Assembly (NCBI RefSeq): GCF_900105245.1
Contig: NZ_FNSZ01000001.1
Coordinates: forward strand, 4,278,001 to 4,342,000
Length of the DNA: 64,000 nucleotides
Origin: Streptomyces sp. 1222.5
GTDB taxonomy: Bacteria > Actinomycetota > Actinomycetes > Streptomycetales > Streptomycetaceae
Direction of reading: 5' to 3'
Shown: in pieces, positions 8,483 to 18,718 of the stretch
Numbering within the stretch: the first letter of the stretch is position 1
Layout: each line of letters begins with the position of its first letter
Notes under the pieces: generated by a model
The model's database searches: none
What the model was told of the DNA's origin: nothing
The model's input: the letters and a program-made list of their open reading frames with translations, nothing else
Position numbers and translations under genes: made by a program

Positions 8483-9685
8483 GTGACGCACGCCAGCACC
8501 GTCCTCGCCCCGCCCGCCGCTCAGCCCGTCGTCGCACCCGCGCCTCCGCCCCCGAGGCGCGGCGGGCCGTCCTTCCGCAGGGCGGCCGCCGTCGCGGTGG
8601 GCCTGTTCCTCGGGGTGCGGCTCGTCGGCACCCTGGTGCTCGCGCTCGTCGGGCAGGCGGGCGGCAGACACCCCCTGACGCTGCTCGGCCGGTCCTGGGA
8701 CTCGGTCTGGTACCTGGGGATCGCCGTGCACGGCTACGGCCGCCTGCTGCACCTGCGCGCCACGGTCGTCAGCGACCTGGCGTTCTTCCCGCTGTACCCG
8801 GCGCTGGTGCGGGCGGTGACCGCGCTGACCCCGCTCGGCGGGATCGGCGCGGGACTGCTGGTGTCGTGGACGGCGGCCGCGGTGGCCGCCGCCGGGATCT
8901 ACGCCGTCGGCGCCCGGCTGTACGGCCGGGCCGTCGGCACCGTGCTGGTGCTGCTGTGGGGACTGCTGCCGCACTCGGTGGTGCTGTCGATGGCGTACAC
9001 CGAGCCGGTGCTGACCGCGTTCGCGGCCTGGTCGCTGTACGCGGTGCTGGCCGGGAACTGGGTCTGGGCGGGCACGCTGGCGGCCTGCGCGGGCCTCGCC
9101 CGGCCGAACGGGTTCGCTGTCGCCGCCGCCGTGCTGGCCGCGGCCGGCGCCGCGGCGTGGCGGCGCCGCGGCCGGGTTTCCCACAGGCTGTGGACAGGCG
9201 CGGCGCTCGCCCCGCTGGGCTGGACGGCGTACGTCCTCTGGGTCGGCGGGCGCACCGGGGACCCGCTGGGCGGCTATTTCGAGGTGCAGCGGCGCTGGGG
9301 GTCGAGGTTCGACCTCGGTGAGGGCTGGCTGGACATGGTGCGCCGCTCGCTGCTGCACGCCACCAAGTTCGCCTTCCCGGTGACGCTGGTCCTCGTGGCC
9401 GTCGCGGTGGTGCTGTACGCGCTCGTGCTGCTGGAGCGGGTGCCGCTGCCCCTGTCGGTGTACAGCGGGGTGCTGCTGCTCGTCGTGATCGGCGGCTCGG
9501 GGTTCTTCGAGTCCAAGCCGCGGTTCCTGCTGCCGGCGTTCCCGCTGCTGCTGCCGCTCGCCCGGGCGCTGGTACGGACGGCGAGAGCCCGGCCCTGGCA
9601 CGCGACCGTGGTGGTCGCGGCCCTGGCCGGGCTCGGCTACGTCTACGGCGCGTACCTGGTCGTGTTCGGGCGCGCGCCCCTGTGA
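8483..9685 (+). CDS. Polytopic mannosyltransferase-like (GT-C) membrane protein
   Basis: A 400-residue protein with a proline-rich cytosolic N-terminus, then about nine hydrophobic helices. The segment SWDSVWYLGIAVHGYG holds the acidic pair typical of the first external loop of GT-C polyprenol-dependent glycosyltransferases, and GGSGFFESKPRFLLPAFPLL matches the family's C-terminal region (PIG-V-like). A cell-envelope sugar transfer role is likely; donor and acceptor are unknown. The start is GTG 8483 with AAGGTG upstream. It converges on the YbjN gene. Confidence 0.75.
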   Translation: MTHASTVLAPPAAQPVVAPAPPPPRRGGPSFRRAAAVAVGLFLGVRLVGTLVLALVGQAGGRHPLTLLGRSWDSVWYLGIAVHGYGRLLHLRATVVSDLAFFPLYPALVRAVTALTPLGGIGAGLLVSWTAAAVAAAGIYAVGARLYGRAVGTVLVLLWGLLPHSVVLSMAYTEPVLTAFAAWSLYAVLAGNWVWAGTLAACAGLARPNGFAVAAAVLAAAGAAAWRRRGRVSHRLWTGAALAPLGWTAYVLWVGGRTGDPLGGYFEVQRRWGSRFDLGEGWLDMVRRSLLHATKFAFPVTLVLVAVAVVLYALVLLERVPLPLSVYSGVLLLVVIGGSGFFESKPRFLLPAFPLLLPLARALVRTARARPWHATVVVAALAGLGYVYGAYLVVFGRAPL

Positions 9686-9697
9686 CGTCCGGCGGAG

Positions 9698-10228
9698 CTA
9701 CTCTCCGTCGTCCTGCTGCTCTTCTGCCTCGTCGACCTCCTGCTCGATGCCGAGCTGCTCGACGAGCCACTTGTCGAACTCGATAGCGGCCCGCACCCAG
9801 CTGACCGTGGACGAGACGAAGTGGTTGATGTCGACGCCCGTGCCGATCAGCATCTGGGCCTCGCCGATCAGCCGGACCGTGCCGTCGTCGTGGGTGTGGG
9901 TGTAGACCTTGGGCCACAGGGTGCGGCGGTTCCAGTCGTCGACGGACTCCAGCAGCTGGGGCTTCTCGTCGATCTTGTGGGGGCGGTCGTAGAAGGTCCG
10001 CACCGAGAAGACCGCCTGCTCGGCCTCTCCACGGAACATGAAGTACGTGCGGAACTGCTCCCACGGAGCCGCGAGGTCACCCTCCTCGTCCACGACGTAC
10101 TTCAGCTCCATCTGGTCGAGGAGCTGCTTCACGAGGTCCTGATCCGGGACGACGGGGCCCGCCGGCCCTTGGGGCTGCGGCTCTGGCTGGCCCCCGAAGT
10201 TCGGAATCGAGGACGGGTCGATGCTCAC
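9698..10228 (-). CDS. YbjN-domain protein
   Basis: A 176-residue acidic protein: proline/glutamine-rich N-terminus (residues 1-30), then a YbjN domain (DLVKQLLDQMELKYVVDEEG through DINHFVSSTVSWVRAAIEFD), ending in an acidic EEQQDDGE tail. YbjN proteins resemble type III secretion chaperones in fold and are linked to stress physiology, but no molecular role is settled. It lies downstream of clpB on the same strand with 139 bp between them, so readthrough from the clpB heat-shock promoter is possible but not shown. Confidence 0.8.
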   Translation of the reverse strand: MSIDPSSIPNFGGQPEPQPQGPAGPVVPDQDLVKQLLDQMELKYVVDEEGDLAAPWEQFRTYFMFRGEAEQAVFSVRTFYDRPHKIDEKPQLLESVDDWNRRTLWPKVYTHTHDDGTVRLIGEAQMLIGTGVDINHFVSSTVSWVRAAIEFDKWLVEQLGIEQEVDEAEEQQDDGE

Positions 10229-10367
10229 CGTGTTTTTCCCTTCATGCGGATTCCGTCATCCTCCCCCATGCGGGGAGGGGGGTGGCAAGCCCCGGCCGTC
10301 CCGTGTCAGCCCAGGGCTTACACGGGACGCACGCGCACCGGGGCGCCCCGCCTCCGCGTACCCCCGG

Positions 10368-12965
<2,598 letters not shown>

Positions 12966-13021
12966 GTGTCCGTACTCCTCCTCGGCCTCTCTCCACTGCT
13001 GACTACATCAGCGTACACAAA

Positions 13022-13042
13022 GTTGAGTCGATTCCACTCAAG
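13022..13042 (-). promoter_or_regulatory. HAIR operator (HspR box) of clpB
   Basis: GTTGAGT-N7-ACTCAAG matches the HspR inverted repeat CTTGAGT-N7-ACTCAAG with one mismatch. It lies between the divergent clpB and PPOX genes, 57-77 bp upstream of the clpB start. HspR is encoded in this window. Confidence 0.88.
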
Positions 13043-13066
13043 GTGCGGTGGGGTTAGCTTTCGGGC

Positions 13067-13480
13067 ATGACGACCCACTCCGTAGATCCGACTGCCCCGG
13101 ACGAGCCGTACCTCGCCTTCTGGCGCGAACGGCACCTGTGCACGCTCACCACGCTCCGGCGCGACGGCAGCCCGCACGTGGTGCCGGTCGGGGTGACCTA
13201 CGACCCGGGGGCGGGGGTGGCCCGGGTGATCGCCAACGGGTCGAGCGCCAAGGTCGCGCACGTGCTGGCGGCCGGGGCGGAGGGTGCCCGGGTGGCGGTG
13301 TGCCAGGTGGACGGCCGGCGCTGGGCGACGCTGGAGGGACGCGCCCACGTGCACACCGAGCGGGAGCGGGTGGCGGAGGCGGAGCGGCGGTACGCCGAAC
13401 GGTACGAGCGGGTGCCGTCGCCGAACCCGGCGCGGGTCGTGATCGAGATCGCGGTGGAGAGGGCACTGGGGCACGGGTGA
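13067..13480 (+). CDS. PPOX-class (split-barrel FMN/F420-binding) protein
   Basis: A 137-residue protein of the pyridoxamine 5'-phosphate oxidase-like split beta-barrel family: FWRERHLCTLTTLRRDGSPH near residues 17-36, VPVGVTYD, then VAVCQVDGRRWATLEGRAHV and a C-terminal VVIEIAVERALGHG. Such proteins often bind F420, FMN or heme and reduce small molecules; cofactor and substrate are not readable. The start is 25 bp from the HAIR box of divergent clpB, so HspR binding could also affect this promoter. Confidence 0.8.
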   Translation: MTTHSVDPTAPDEPYLAFWRERHLCTLTTLRRDGSPHVVPVGVTYDPGAGVARVIANGSSAKVAHVLAAGAEGARVAVCQVDGRRWATLEGRAHVHTERERVAEAERRYAERYERVPSPNPARVVIEIAVERALGHG

Positions 13481-13588
13481 CGGGAGTGCACGCACGTCCG
13501 GCCGCGGCAGGGCCGGCCCCAGCCGTCGTACGGCTGATTTCAGCCAGGGTGGAGACCCGCCGATAGCGTGAAATGTCCCCGCAAAACT

Positions 13589-13629
13589 GCAGCGGCGTCA
13601 CCGTGTTCAGGTCACGGTGACGCCGCTGC
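13589..13629. terminator. Bidirectional stem-loop terminator
   Basis: A perfect 17-bp stem with a 7-nt loop (TTCAGGT) between the convergent PPOX gene (ends 13480) and the Rieske-like gene (ends 13673). Symmetry and placement indicate termination from both sides. Confidence 0.8.
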
Positions 13630-13672
13630 GGGGGGAAGCGCCTGAGCGATCTTTTACGACGGGGGAATCGCG

Positions 13673-14008
13673 TCAGGCACTGCGGGGGGTGGCCGAGATG
13701 GTCCTCAGGTCGGAGTCCTCCGGCTCGGTCAGCCGGTGGTCCCGCTGGTCCAGGTTCACAAAGATCATTCCGTACCGGATCGCGCAGCGCACCGGCTGGG
13801 GCGCACCGCGCGGCTTGCGCAGGCACCGGAACGCCCGCACGTCGCCGTCCTCGTCGCGCGTGACGACGACCGGCTCACCGAAGACGGGCACCATCAGCGA
13901 GTCACCACTGTGGGGGATGGCGGTGACCAGGTCGATGAAGTGCCAGCCGGATCGGTAGGCGGTGGCCATTTCACGCCGGAAGGAGCGGTCGTCGGGTGGA
14001 GTAGTCAT
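13673..14008 (-). CDS. Rieske-derived small protein lacking [2Fe-2S] ligands
   Basis: A 111-residue protein. The frame of a ring-hydroxylating dioxygenase Rieske domain is visible: YRSGWHFIDLV, IPHSGDSLMVPVFGEPVVV, TRDEDGDVRAFRC and, after it, YGMIFVNLDQ. The region that should carry CxH and CxxH is replaced by CLRKPRGAPQPVRC, so neither ligand pair is present and a Rieske cluster cannot form in the usual way. It starts 2 bp after the secreted-peptide gene and is surely co-transcribed with it. A binding or maturation role for the peptide is possible but unproven. Confidence 0.65.
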   Translation of the reverse strand: MTTPPDDRSFRREMATAYRSGWHFIDLVTAIPHSGDSLMVPVFGEPVVVTRDEDGDVRAFRCLRKPRGAPQPVRCAIRYGMIFVNLDQRDHRLTEPEDSDLRTISATPRSA

Positions 14009-14010
14009 AG

Positions 14011-14214
14011 TCAGTCCCAGACGCTGTCATCCGTGCTGACCGGAGTCTCGACGCCGACAGCGACCGTCCCCGTTGTCCGAGCACCACTCGCCCCGTGACC
14101 GTCCCCCTGCACGCCGGAGAGGCCGGCCAACGTTCCGAAGGCCGCAACGGCGGAGAAGGCGGCGACAAGCACCGAGCGAAGCATTCTCTTACGCATAGTC
14201 GGCTTCGTCCTCAC
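14011..14214 (-). CDS. Small secreted peptide precursor
   Basis: 67 residues from GTG 14214 (AGAGGGG 8 bp upstream); ATG 14196 is an alternative giving MRKRMLRSVLV. A signal peptide is clear: basic n-region, hydrophobic VLVAAFSAVAAFGTLAGLSG, then a short exported part of about 30 residues, Gly/Thr/Val/Ser-rich, ending STDDSVWD. There is no cysteine. It is the first gene of a two-gene unit with the Rieske-like protein and is divergent from four LuxR-type regulators, a context suggestive of a peptide signal or modified peptide. I do not recognise a named family. Confidence 0.65.
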   Translation of the reverse strand: MRTKPTMRKRMLRSVLVAAFSAVAAFGTLAGLSGVQGDGHGASGARTTGTVAVGVETPVSTDDSVWD

Positions 14215-14289
14215 TTGAAGGTCCCCTCTTCCCCCGTCGAGTAAGACGATGGCTCATTCGGGCACGTCATGACCACACGATCGGTGCAT

Positions 14290-14310
14290 CATGTTCCTGC
14301 ATGTTCAGGA
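14290..14310. promoter_or_regulatory. Candidate operator between peptide and regulator genes
   Basis: CATGTTC occurs twice, at 14290-14296 and 14300-14306, exactly 10 bp apart (one helical turn), overlapping an inverted repeat TCCTG-N6-CAGGA at 14295-14310. It sits in the 86-bp gap between divergent starts. If the regulator starts at ATG 14301, the element overlaps its first codons; if it starts further in, the element lies upstream. Confidence 0.4.
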
Positions 14311-15317
14311 CCCTGGGGGGTGGAGATTTGGCAACAAATGGGACTAAGGCGACACATCCCCACGCGGTTACCGACTTGTGTGAGGAAGGGAACCGCCTCT
14401 ATGCGACGGCGCTGCGCACCGGACGTATCGCCCGAGCCGATGTCGAGACCGCCCCTTGCCTGATGGAGTTCGCCCTCCTTCACCCCGATCCGGACGACGC
14501 CGACTGGCTGCGCCCGGTTCCCCCGACCCTGGTCCTCGCACAGCGCCTCCACCCCCTGGAGCAGGAGATCACCGAACGGCGGCGGCTGTCCGTCGCCCTC
14601 GCCGAAGTCTTCGAGCCATTCATGGCCCTCAGCACCACCCAGGAGAGCACGCCCACCCACTCCATCACGGTCCTGGAGGGACTCGACCGGATCAACGCGG
14701 CGCTCGACCTGGCCACGGCCCACTGCCGGACCGAGATGCTCACCGTGCAGCCCAGCGGCCGGCGCCGCCCCGAACAGCGGCTCATCGAGGGGCTCGAACG
14801 CGACAAACCGCTGATCGAGCGCGGGGTGCGGATCCGGACGCTCTACCAGCACACGGCCCGGTACAGCCCCGACCGGCTGGCCTACGTCGACCACTTCGCC
14901 AACGGCAAGGTGGAGTACCGCACCATCGACGAACTCGTGGACCGGCTCATCGTCTGCGACGAGACCGTCGCGTTCATCCCCATCCAGGACGACCGCCAGG
15001 TGGCCCTCGAACTGCGCCACCCCGGCCTGGTCCGCTACCTGATCAAGGTGTTCGAGTTCATGTGGGACCGGGCGGTGCCGCTCAGCGCCGGAGCGCCCTA
15101 CGAGACGGCGCCCGACGGCATCACCGACATCCAGCACTCCATCGCCAAGCTCCTCGTCGAGGGCCACGTCGACGAGGCCATCGCCCGCCGTCTCGGCATG
15201 AACGTGCGCACCTGCCGGGCCCACATCGCCAAGCTCGCCCAGGCCCTCGGCAGCGGCAGCCGCGCCCAACTCGGCTATCTCATCGCCCAGTCCGGCATGC
15301 TCGACCGGGACCACTGA
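14301..15317 (+). CDS. LuxR-type HTH regulator, paralog 1 of 4
   Basis: A 338-residue protein. The N-terminal half has EEGNRLYATALRTGRI and CLMEFALLHPDPDD; the middle (about 115-255) is a TrmB-like or PLD-like sensor region with the block VRIRTLYQHTARYSPDRL shared by all four paralogs; the C-terminus (about 275-335) is a GerE/LuxR helix-turn-helix (ARRLGMNVRTCRAHIAKLA). No receiver domain is present, so it is an orphan sensor-regulator. The ATG lacks a good ribosome binding site; TTG 14328 is an alternative. It is divergent from the peptide gene. Confidence 0.8.
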   Translation: MFRTLGGGDLATNGTKATHPHAVTDLCEEGNRLYATALRTGRIARADVETAPCLMEFALLHPDPDDADWLRPVPPTLVLAQRLHPLEQEITERRRLSVALAEVFEPFMALSTTQESTPTHSITVLEGLDRINAALDLATAHCRTEMLTVQPSGRRRPEQRLIEGLERDKPLIERGVRIRTLYQHTARYSPDRLAYVDHFANGKVEYRTIDELVDRLIVCDETVAFIPIQDDRQVALELRHPGLVRYLIKVFEFMWDRAVPLSAGAPYETAPDGITDIQHSIAKLLVEGHVDEAIARRLGMNVRTCRAHIAKLAQALGSGSRAQLGYLIAQSGMLDRDH

Positions 15318-15321
15318 CGCG

Positions 15322-16347
15322 ATGGCCGGGCCGGGGGCGAGAGGCACGGAGACGCACCACACCGAGCACGACGCCGACGACCTGTGCGCGGCGGGCACCG
15401 CGGTCTACGAACGCGCCCTGCGCGAGGGGCACGTGGGCACCGCGGAGGCCGGGCGCGCGCCCTGTCTGCTCGGCCTCGGGCTGCTGCGGCCCACGGCGGA
15501 GGATGCCCGGCGTCTGGAGCCCGTCCCGCCGGCCGTGGTGCTGCACCGGCTGCTGCGCGCGTCGGCCGACCGGATCGCCGACGAGCGCCGACGCGAGGTC
15601 CTGCTGGCCGAGGCGTTCGAACCGCTCATGCGCATCGACGGCCGGCGGACCGAGGACGCCGCGGACACCCCGACGCTCCGGGTGCTCAGCGGCACGGCCC
15701 GGATCAACGAGGCCATCACGGAGGCCATGGGCGCGGCCCACCGGGAAGTGCTGTGCGTCCAGCCCCACCACGAGCTGAACACCGCGCGCGGCCACGCCTC
15801 CCGGCGCACCGCCGTCCCGCGCGACCAGGCCCTGCTGGACCGCGGCGGCCGGATGCGCACGCTCTACCAGCACACCCTGCGCCATCTGCCGGCCGTCGCC
15901 TCCTACTACGAGCAGCTCACGGGGGACACCGAGGCGCGCAGCCTGGACGAGGTCACCGAGCGGCTGATCGTCATCGACCGCGCGGTCGCCTTCCTCCCGG
16001 CGAGCGCCGACGGCACCCTCGCCCTGGAGGCCCGGCACCCCGCGCTGATCACGTACTTCGTGACGATCTTCGACCGGCTGTGGCGGCTGGCCACCCCCAT
16101 GTACCCGCAGGCCGTCCGGCGGCCGTCCGTGGGCGGTGTCACCGCTCGCCAGCGGTCCATCGCCGCGCTCCTCGTCGAGGGCCACACGGACACGGTCATC
16201 GCGGAACGGCTGGGGATGAACGTCCGTACCGCCCGCGTCCACATCGCCCGGCTCGCCGCCACCCTCGGCAGCGAGAGCCGCGCCCAGCTCGGCTACCTCA
16301 TCGGACGGTCCGGGATGCTCGACCGGCAGGAGGAGACGGCCCGGTGA
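15322..16347 (+). CDS. LuxR-type HTH regulator, paralog 2 of 4
   Basis: 341 residues, the same architecture as its upstream neighbour: DDLCAAGTAVYERALREGHV near the N-terminus, the VLSGTARINEAITEAM and MRTLYQHTLRHLP blocks in the middle, and the HTH AERLGMNVRTARVHIARLA near residues 290-310. It starts 4 bp after paralog 1 stops and its stop overlaps the next start (GTGA), so the three plus-strand regulators form one operon. Confidence 0.82.
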   Translation: MAGPGARGTETHHTEHDADDLCAAGTAVYERALREGHVGTAEAGRAPCLLGLGLLRPTAEDARRLEPVPPAVVLHRLLRASADRIADERRREVLLAEAFEPLMRIDGRRTEDAADTPTLRVLSGTARINEAITEAMGAAHREVLCVQPHHELNTARGHASRRTAVPRDQALLDRGGRMRTLYQHTLRHLPAVASYYEQLTGDTEARSLDEVTERLIVIDRAVAFLPASADGTLALEARHPALITYFVTIFDRLWRLATPMYPQAVRRPSVGGVTARQRSIAALLVEGHTDTVIAERLGMNVRTARVHIARLAATLGSESRAQLGYLIGRSGMLDRQEETAR

Positions 16348-17321
16348 ACCACCGCGAGCACGGCATCGAGGAGCTGTGCGCCGCCGGCGAGAAGCTCTAC
16401 GAGCGTGCCCTGCGGGACGGGTACCTGCCCGCCACCGAGGCCGCCGAGGCGCCCTGCCTGACCGGCCTCGGCCTGCTGCACCCGGCCGTCGACGACCTCG
16501 CCCGGCTGGAACCCGTCGCCCCCGCCGCCGTACTGAACCGTTTCCTGCGCACCTCCCGCGCCCGGATCGCCGAGGAACGGGGCCGCGAGAACCGGCTGCT
16601 GAAGCTCTTCGAACCCCTCCTGCACACCGGCGGGCGGGGCGCGCCCGCCGACACGCCCACCCTGCGCCTGCTCAGCGGCACCGAGGCCATCAACCGCGCG
16701 ATCGGCGACGCCATGGCGGAGGCCACCAGCGAGGTGTGCTGCGTGCAGCCCAACACCCACTACCACGACGAGCGCGGGCGGATCGCCCAGTCCCGGTCCC
16801 TTGAACGGGACCAGGCGCTGCTCGACCGGGGCGGCCGACTGCGCACCCTCTACCAGCACACGCAGCGCCATCTGCCGCTCATCCGCGCCCGCTACGAGTC
16901 GCTGCGCGGGCGGGCCGAGGCGCGCACGCTCGACGAGCTGCCGGACCGGCAGATCATCATCGACCGCGCGGTGGCGTTCCTGCCGGCCGACGAGGACCAG
17001 CGGCTCGCCCTGGAGGTGCGCCACCCGGCCCTGCTGGGCTTCTTCGGCACCGCCTTCGACCGGCTGTGGCACCTGGCCACCCCGATGTACCCGCAGGCCG
17101 TCCAGCCGCCCTCCCTGGGCGGCGTCACGCCCCGGCAGCGGGCCATCGCCGCACTCCTCGTGGAGGGCCACACCGACGCGGTCGTCGCGGAGCGGCTCGG
17201 CATGAACGTCCGCACCGCGCGGCTGCACATCGCCAAGCTCGCCGCCGCCCTCGGCAGCGAGAGCCGCGCCCAGCTCGGCTACCTCATCGGACGGTCGGGG
17301 ATTCTCGATCAGGAGCGGTAA
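16344..17321 (+). CDS. LuxR-type HTH regulator, paralog 3 of 4
   Basis: 325 residues from GTG 16344, which overlaps the preceding TGA and has AGGAGGA upstream. It is closest to paralog 2: both share ATPMYPQAV before the HTH and LGSESRAQLGYLIGRSG at the end, so they look like a recent tandem duplication. HTH: AERLGMNVRTARLHIAKLA. The 3' end overlaps convergent paralog 4 by 38 bp. Confidence 0.82.
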   Translation: MNHREHGIEELCAAGEKLYERALRDGYLPATEAAEAPCLTGLGLLHPAVDDLARLEPVAPAAVLNRFLRTSRARIAEERGRENRLLKLFEPLLHTGGRGAPADTPTLRLLSGTEAINRAIGDAMAEATSEVCCVQPNTHYHDERGRIAQSRSLERDQALLDRGGRLRTLYQHTQRHLPLIRARYESLRGRAEARTLDELPDRQIIIDRAVAFLPADEDQRLALEVRHPALLGFFGTAFDRLWHLATPMYPQAVQPPSLGGVTPRQRAIAALLVEGHTDAVVAERLGMNVRTARLHIAKLAAALGSESRAQLGYLIGRSGILDQER

Positions 17322-18327
17322 AGGCGCCCGCCGCCCGCCCGGGACGGTGCCCGTCCAGGCCCACCTGGGCGATCCGGACGCCGAGTTGGGTACGGCTGGC
17401 CGCGCCGAGCGTCTCCGACAGACGGGCGATGTGGGCCCGGCAGGTGCGCACGCTGATGCCGAGCCGCTCGGCGATCACCGCGTCCTGGTGCCCCTCGGCG
17501 AGCAGCGCGGCGATGGACTGCTCGCGGTGCGAGATGCCCTCGATGCCGGTGTCCGGCAGCGCCGCGGTGAGCGGGATCGCGAGGCGCCACAGCCGCTCGA
17601 AGACCGTCACCAGGTATTCCACGAGGGCGGGATGACGCAGTTCCAGGGCCATCGTGCGGTCGGTGTTGGCCGGGATGAAGGCCACGGTCCGGTCGAAGAG
17701 GATCAGCCGGTCGATGACCTCGTCCAGGGTGCGCGCCTCGACCGTGTCACCCATCAGCTCCAGGTAGTTGAGCAGTCCCTGGCCGTGCCGGGCCACATGG
17801 GTGTACAGGTCGCGCATCCGCACGCCCCGGCCGCGCAGGGCCAGCGCCCGGTGCAGCCCCTCGGTCAGCTCGGCCTCCCGCCGGATGCCGCCGGGCTGCA
17901 CGGTGAGCACCTCGGTCGTGCACGCCTCGGTCGCCTCGTCCATCGCGGCCTGGATGCGGGAGAGCCCGTCCAGCACCCGGATGGCACTGCCCTCGGCCGG
18001 CGCCGCCAGCGCGTTCAGCTGCCGTCCCAGGCCCGCGTACCACTCGAAGGCGGCCACCGCCGAGCCCACCCGCCGCTGGCTGGCGCTGACCTCGTCGTAG
18101 ACACCGCGCAGCAGCCTGGTCATGACCTCCTGCGGGGAGGTGGGCACCAGCCAGTCCATGTCGTCGGGATCCGGGTGCAGCAGGGCCAGTTCCAGCAGGC
18201 AGGGCACCTGTTCGGCGTCCGTGCGCCGCACCCGTCCCCGGCGTACGGCGCGCGAGTACACCCGGTCCCCGGCCCCGCACAGCCGGTCGGCACCGTGAGG
18301 ATGCTCCTCCGCCCCGCGCCCGGCCAT
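17284..18327 (-). CDS. LuxR-type HTH regulator, paralog 4 of 4 (convergent)
   Basis: 347 residues from ATG 18327 (GGTGGAA upstream; the frame stays open to 18411). N-terminal DRLCGAGDRVYSRAVRRGRV and CLLELALLHPDPDDMDWL resemble paralog 1; the middle has IRVLDGLSRIQAAMDEA and VRMRDLYTHVARHGQGLL; the HTH is AERLGISVRTCRAHIARLS. It carries a longer C-terminal tail after the HTH (DGHRPGRAAGAFTAPD) than the others. Opposite orientation suggests separate control. Confidence 0.8.
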   Translation of the reverse strand: MAGRGAEEHPHGADRLCGAGDRVYSRAVRRGRVRRTDAEQVPCLLELALLHPDPDDMDWLVPTSPQEVMTRLLRGVYDEVSASQRRVGSAVAAFEWYAGLGRQLNALAAPAEGSAIRVLDGLSRIQAAMDEATEACTTEVLTVQPGGIRREAELTEGLHRALALRGRGVRMRDLYTHVARHGQGLLNYLELMGDTVEARTLDEVIDRLILFDRTVAFIPANTDRTMALELRHPALVEYLVTVFERLWRLAIPLTAALPDTGIEGISHREQSIAALLAEGHQDAVIAERLGISVRTCRAHIARLSETLGAASRTQLGVRIAQVGLDGHRPGRAAGAFTAPDRESPTVR

Positions 18328-18658
18328 CGCCCATTCCACCCCCGGTCGCTGCCACTTCCGCAGCGCAACTATGCGCGGCGTCGACCGGGTCCGCAACACG
18401 GCTCCCCCCACGAGGGCCGCCGTAAACCGACGTTATGCCCATGTTTCGTCCAGGCTCCGCACCTCGCATTGCAACAAGATGATGGTGGTGGTCCGGCCAT
18501 CACCGGTGCATCGTTGTTCCCGCTTCCCCCGGGTGCCACGGGCATCCGGAGCGGCCCCGGCCCGGGCACCCCCCGCCCCGCCGGGGCCGCCGCATCGCTC
18601 CCACGGGGGTGGTGCGATGCGGGGAGGGCCGCAGGGGCCGGTGCCCGCCCCACGGCTT

Positions 18659-18689
18659 CGAGCCGTACGACACGGGGTCGTACGGCTCG
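18659..18689 (-). terminator. Stem-loop terminator of the sugar-binding gene
   Basis: A perfect 13-bp stem CGAGCCGTACGAC with its complement around the loop ACGGG, 30 bp past the stop of the gene ending at 18719. Nothing else is seen between 18421 and 18658, which is the leader of regulator 4. Confidence 0.75.
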
Positions 18690-18718
18690 AGGTCGGGCGG
18701 CCGCCGGGCGGCCGGGCG

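Noticed and set aside
13673..14008. Functional Rieske dioxygenase subunit
   Set aside because: The CxH and CxxH ligand pairs are missing and the catalytic domain is absent, so only a Rieske-derived fold is claimed.
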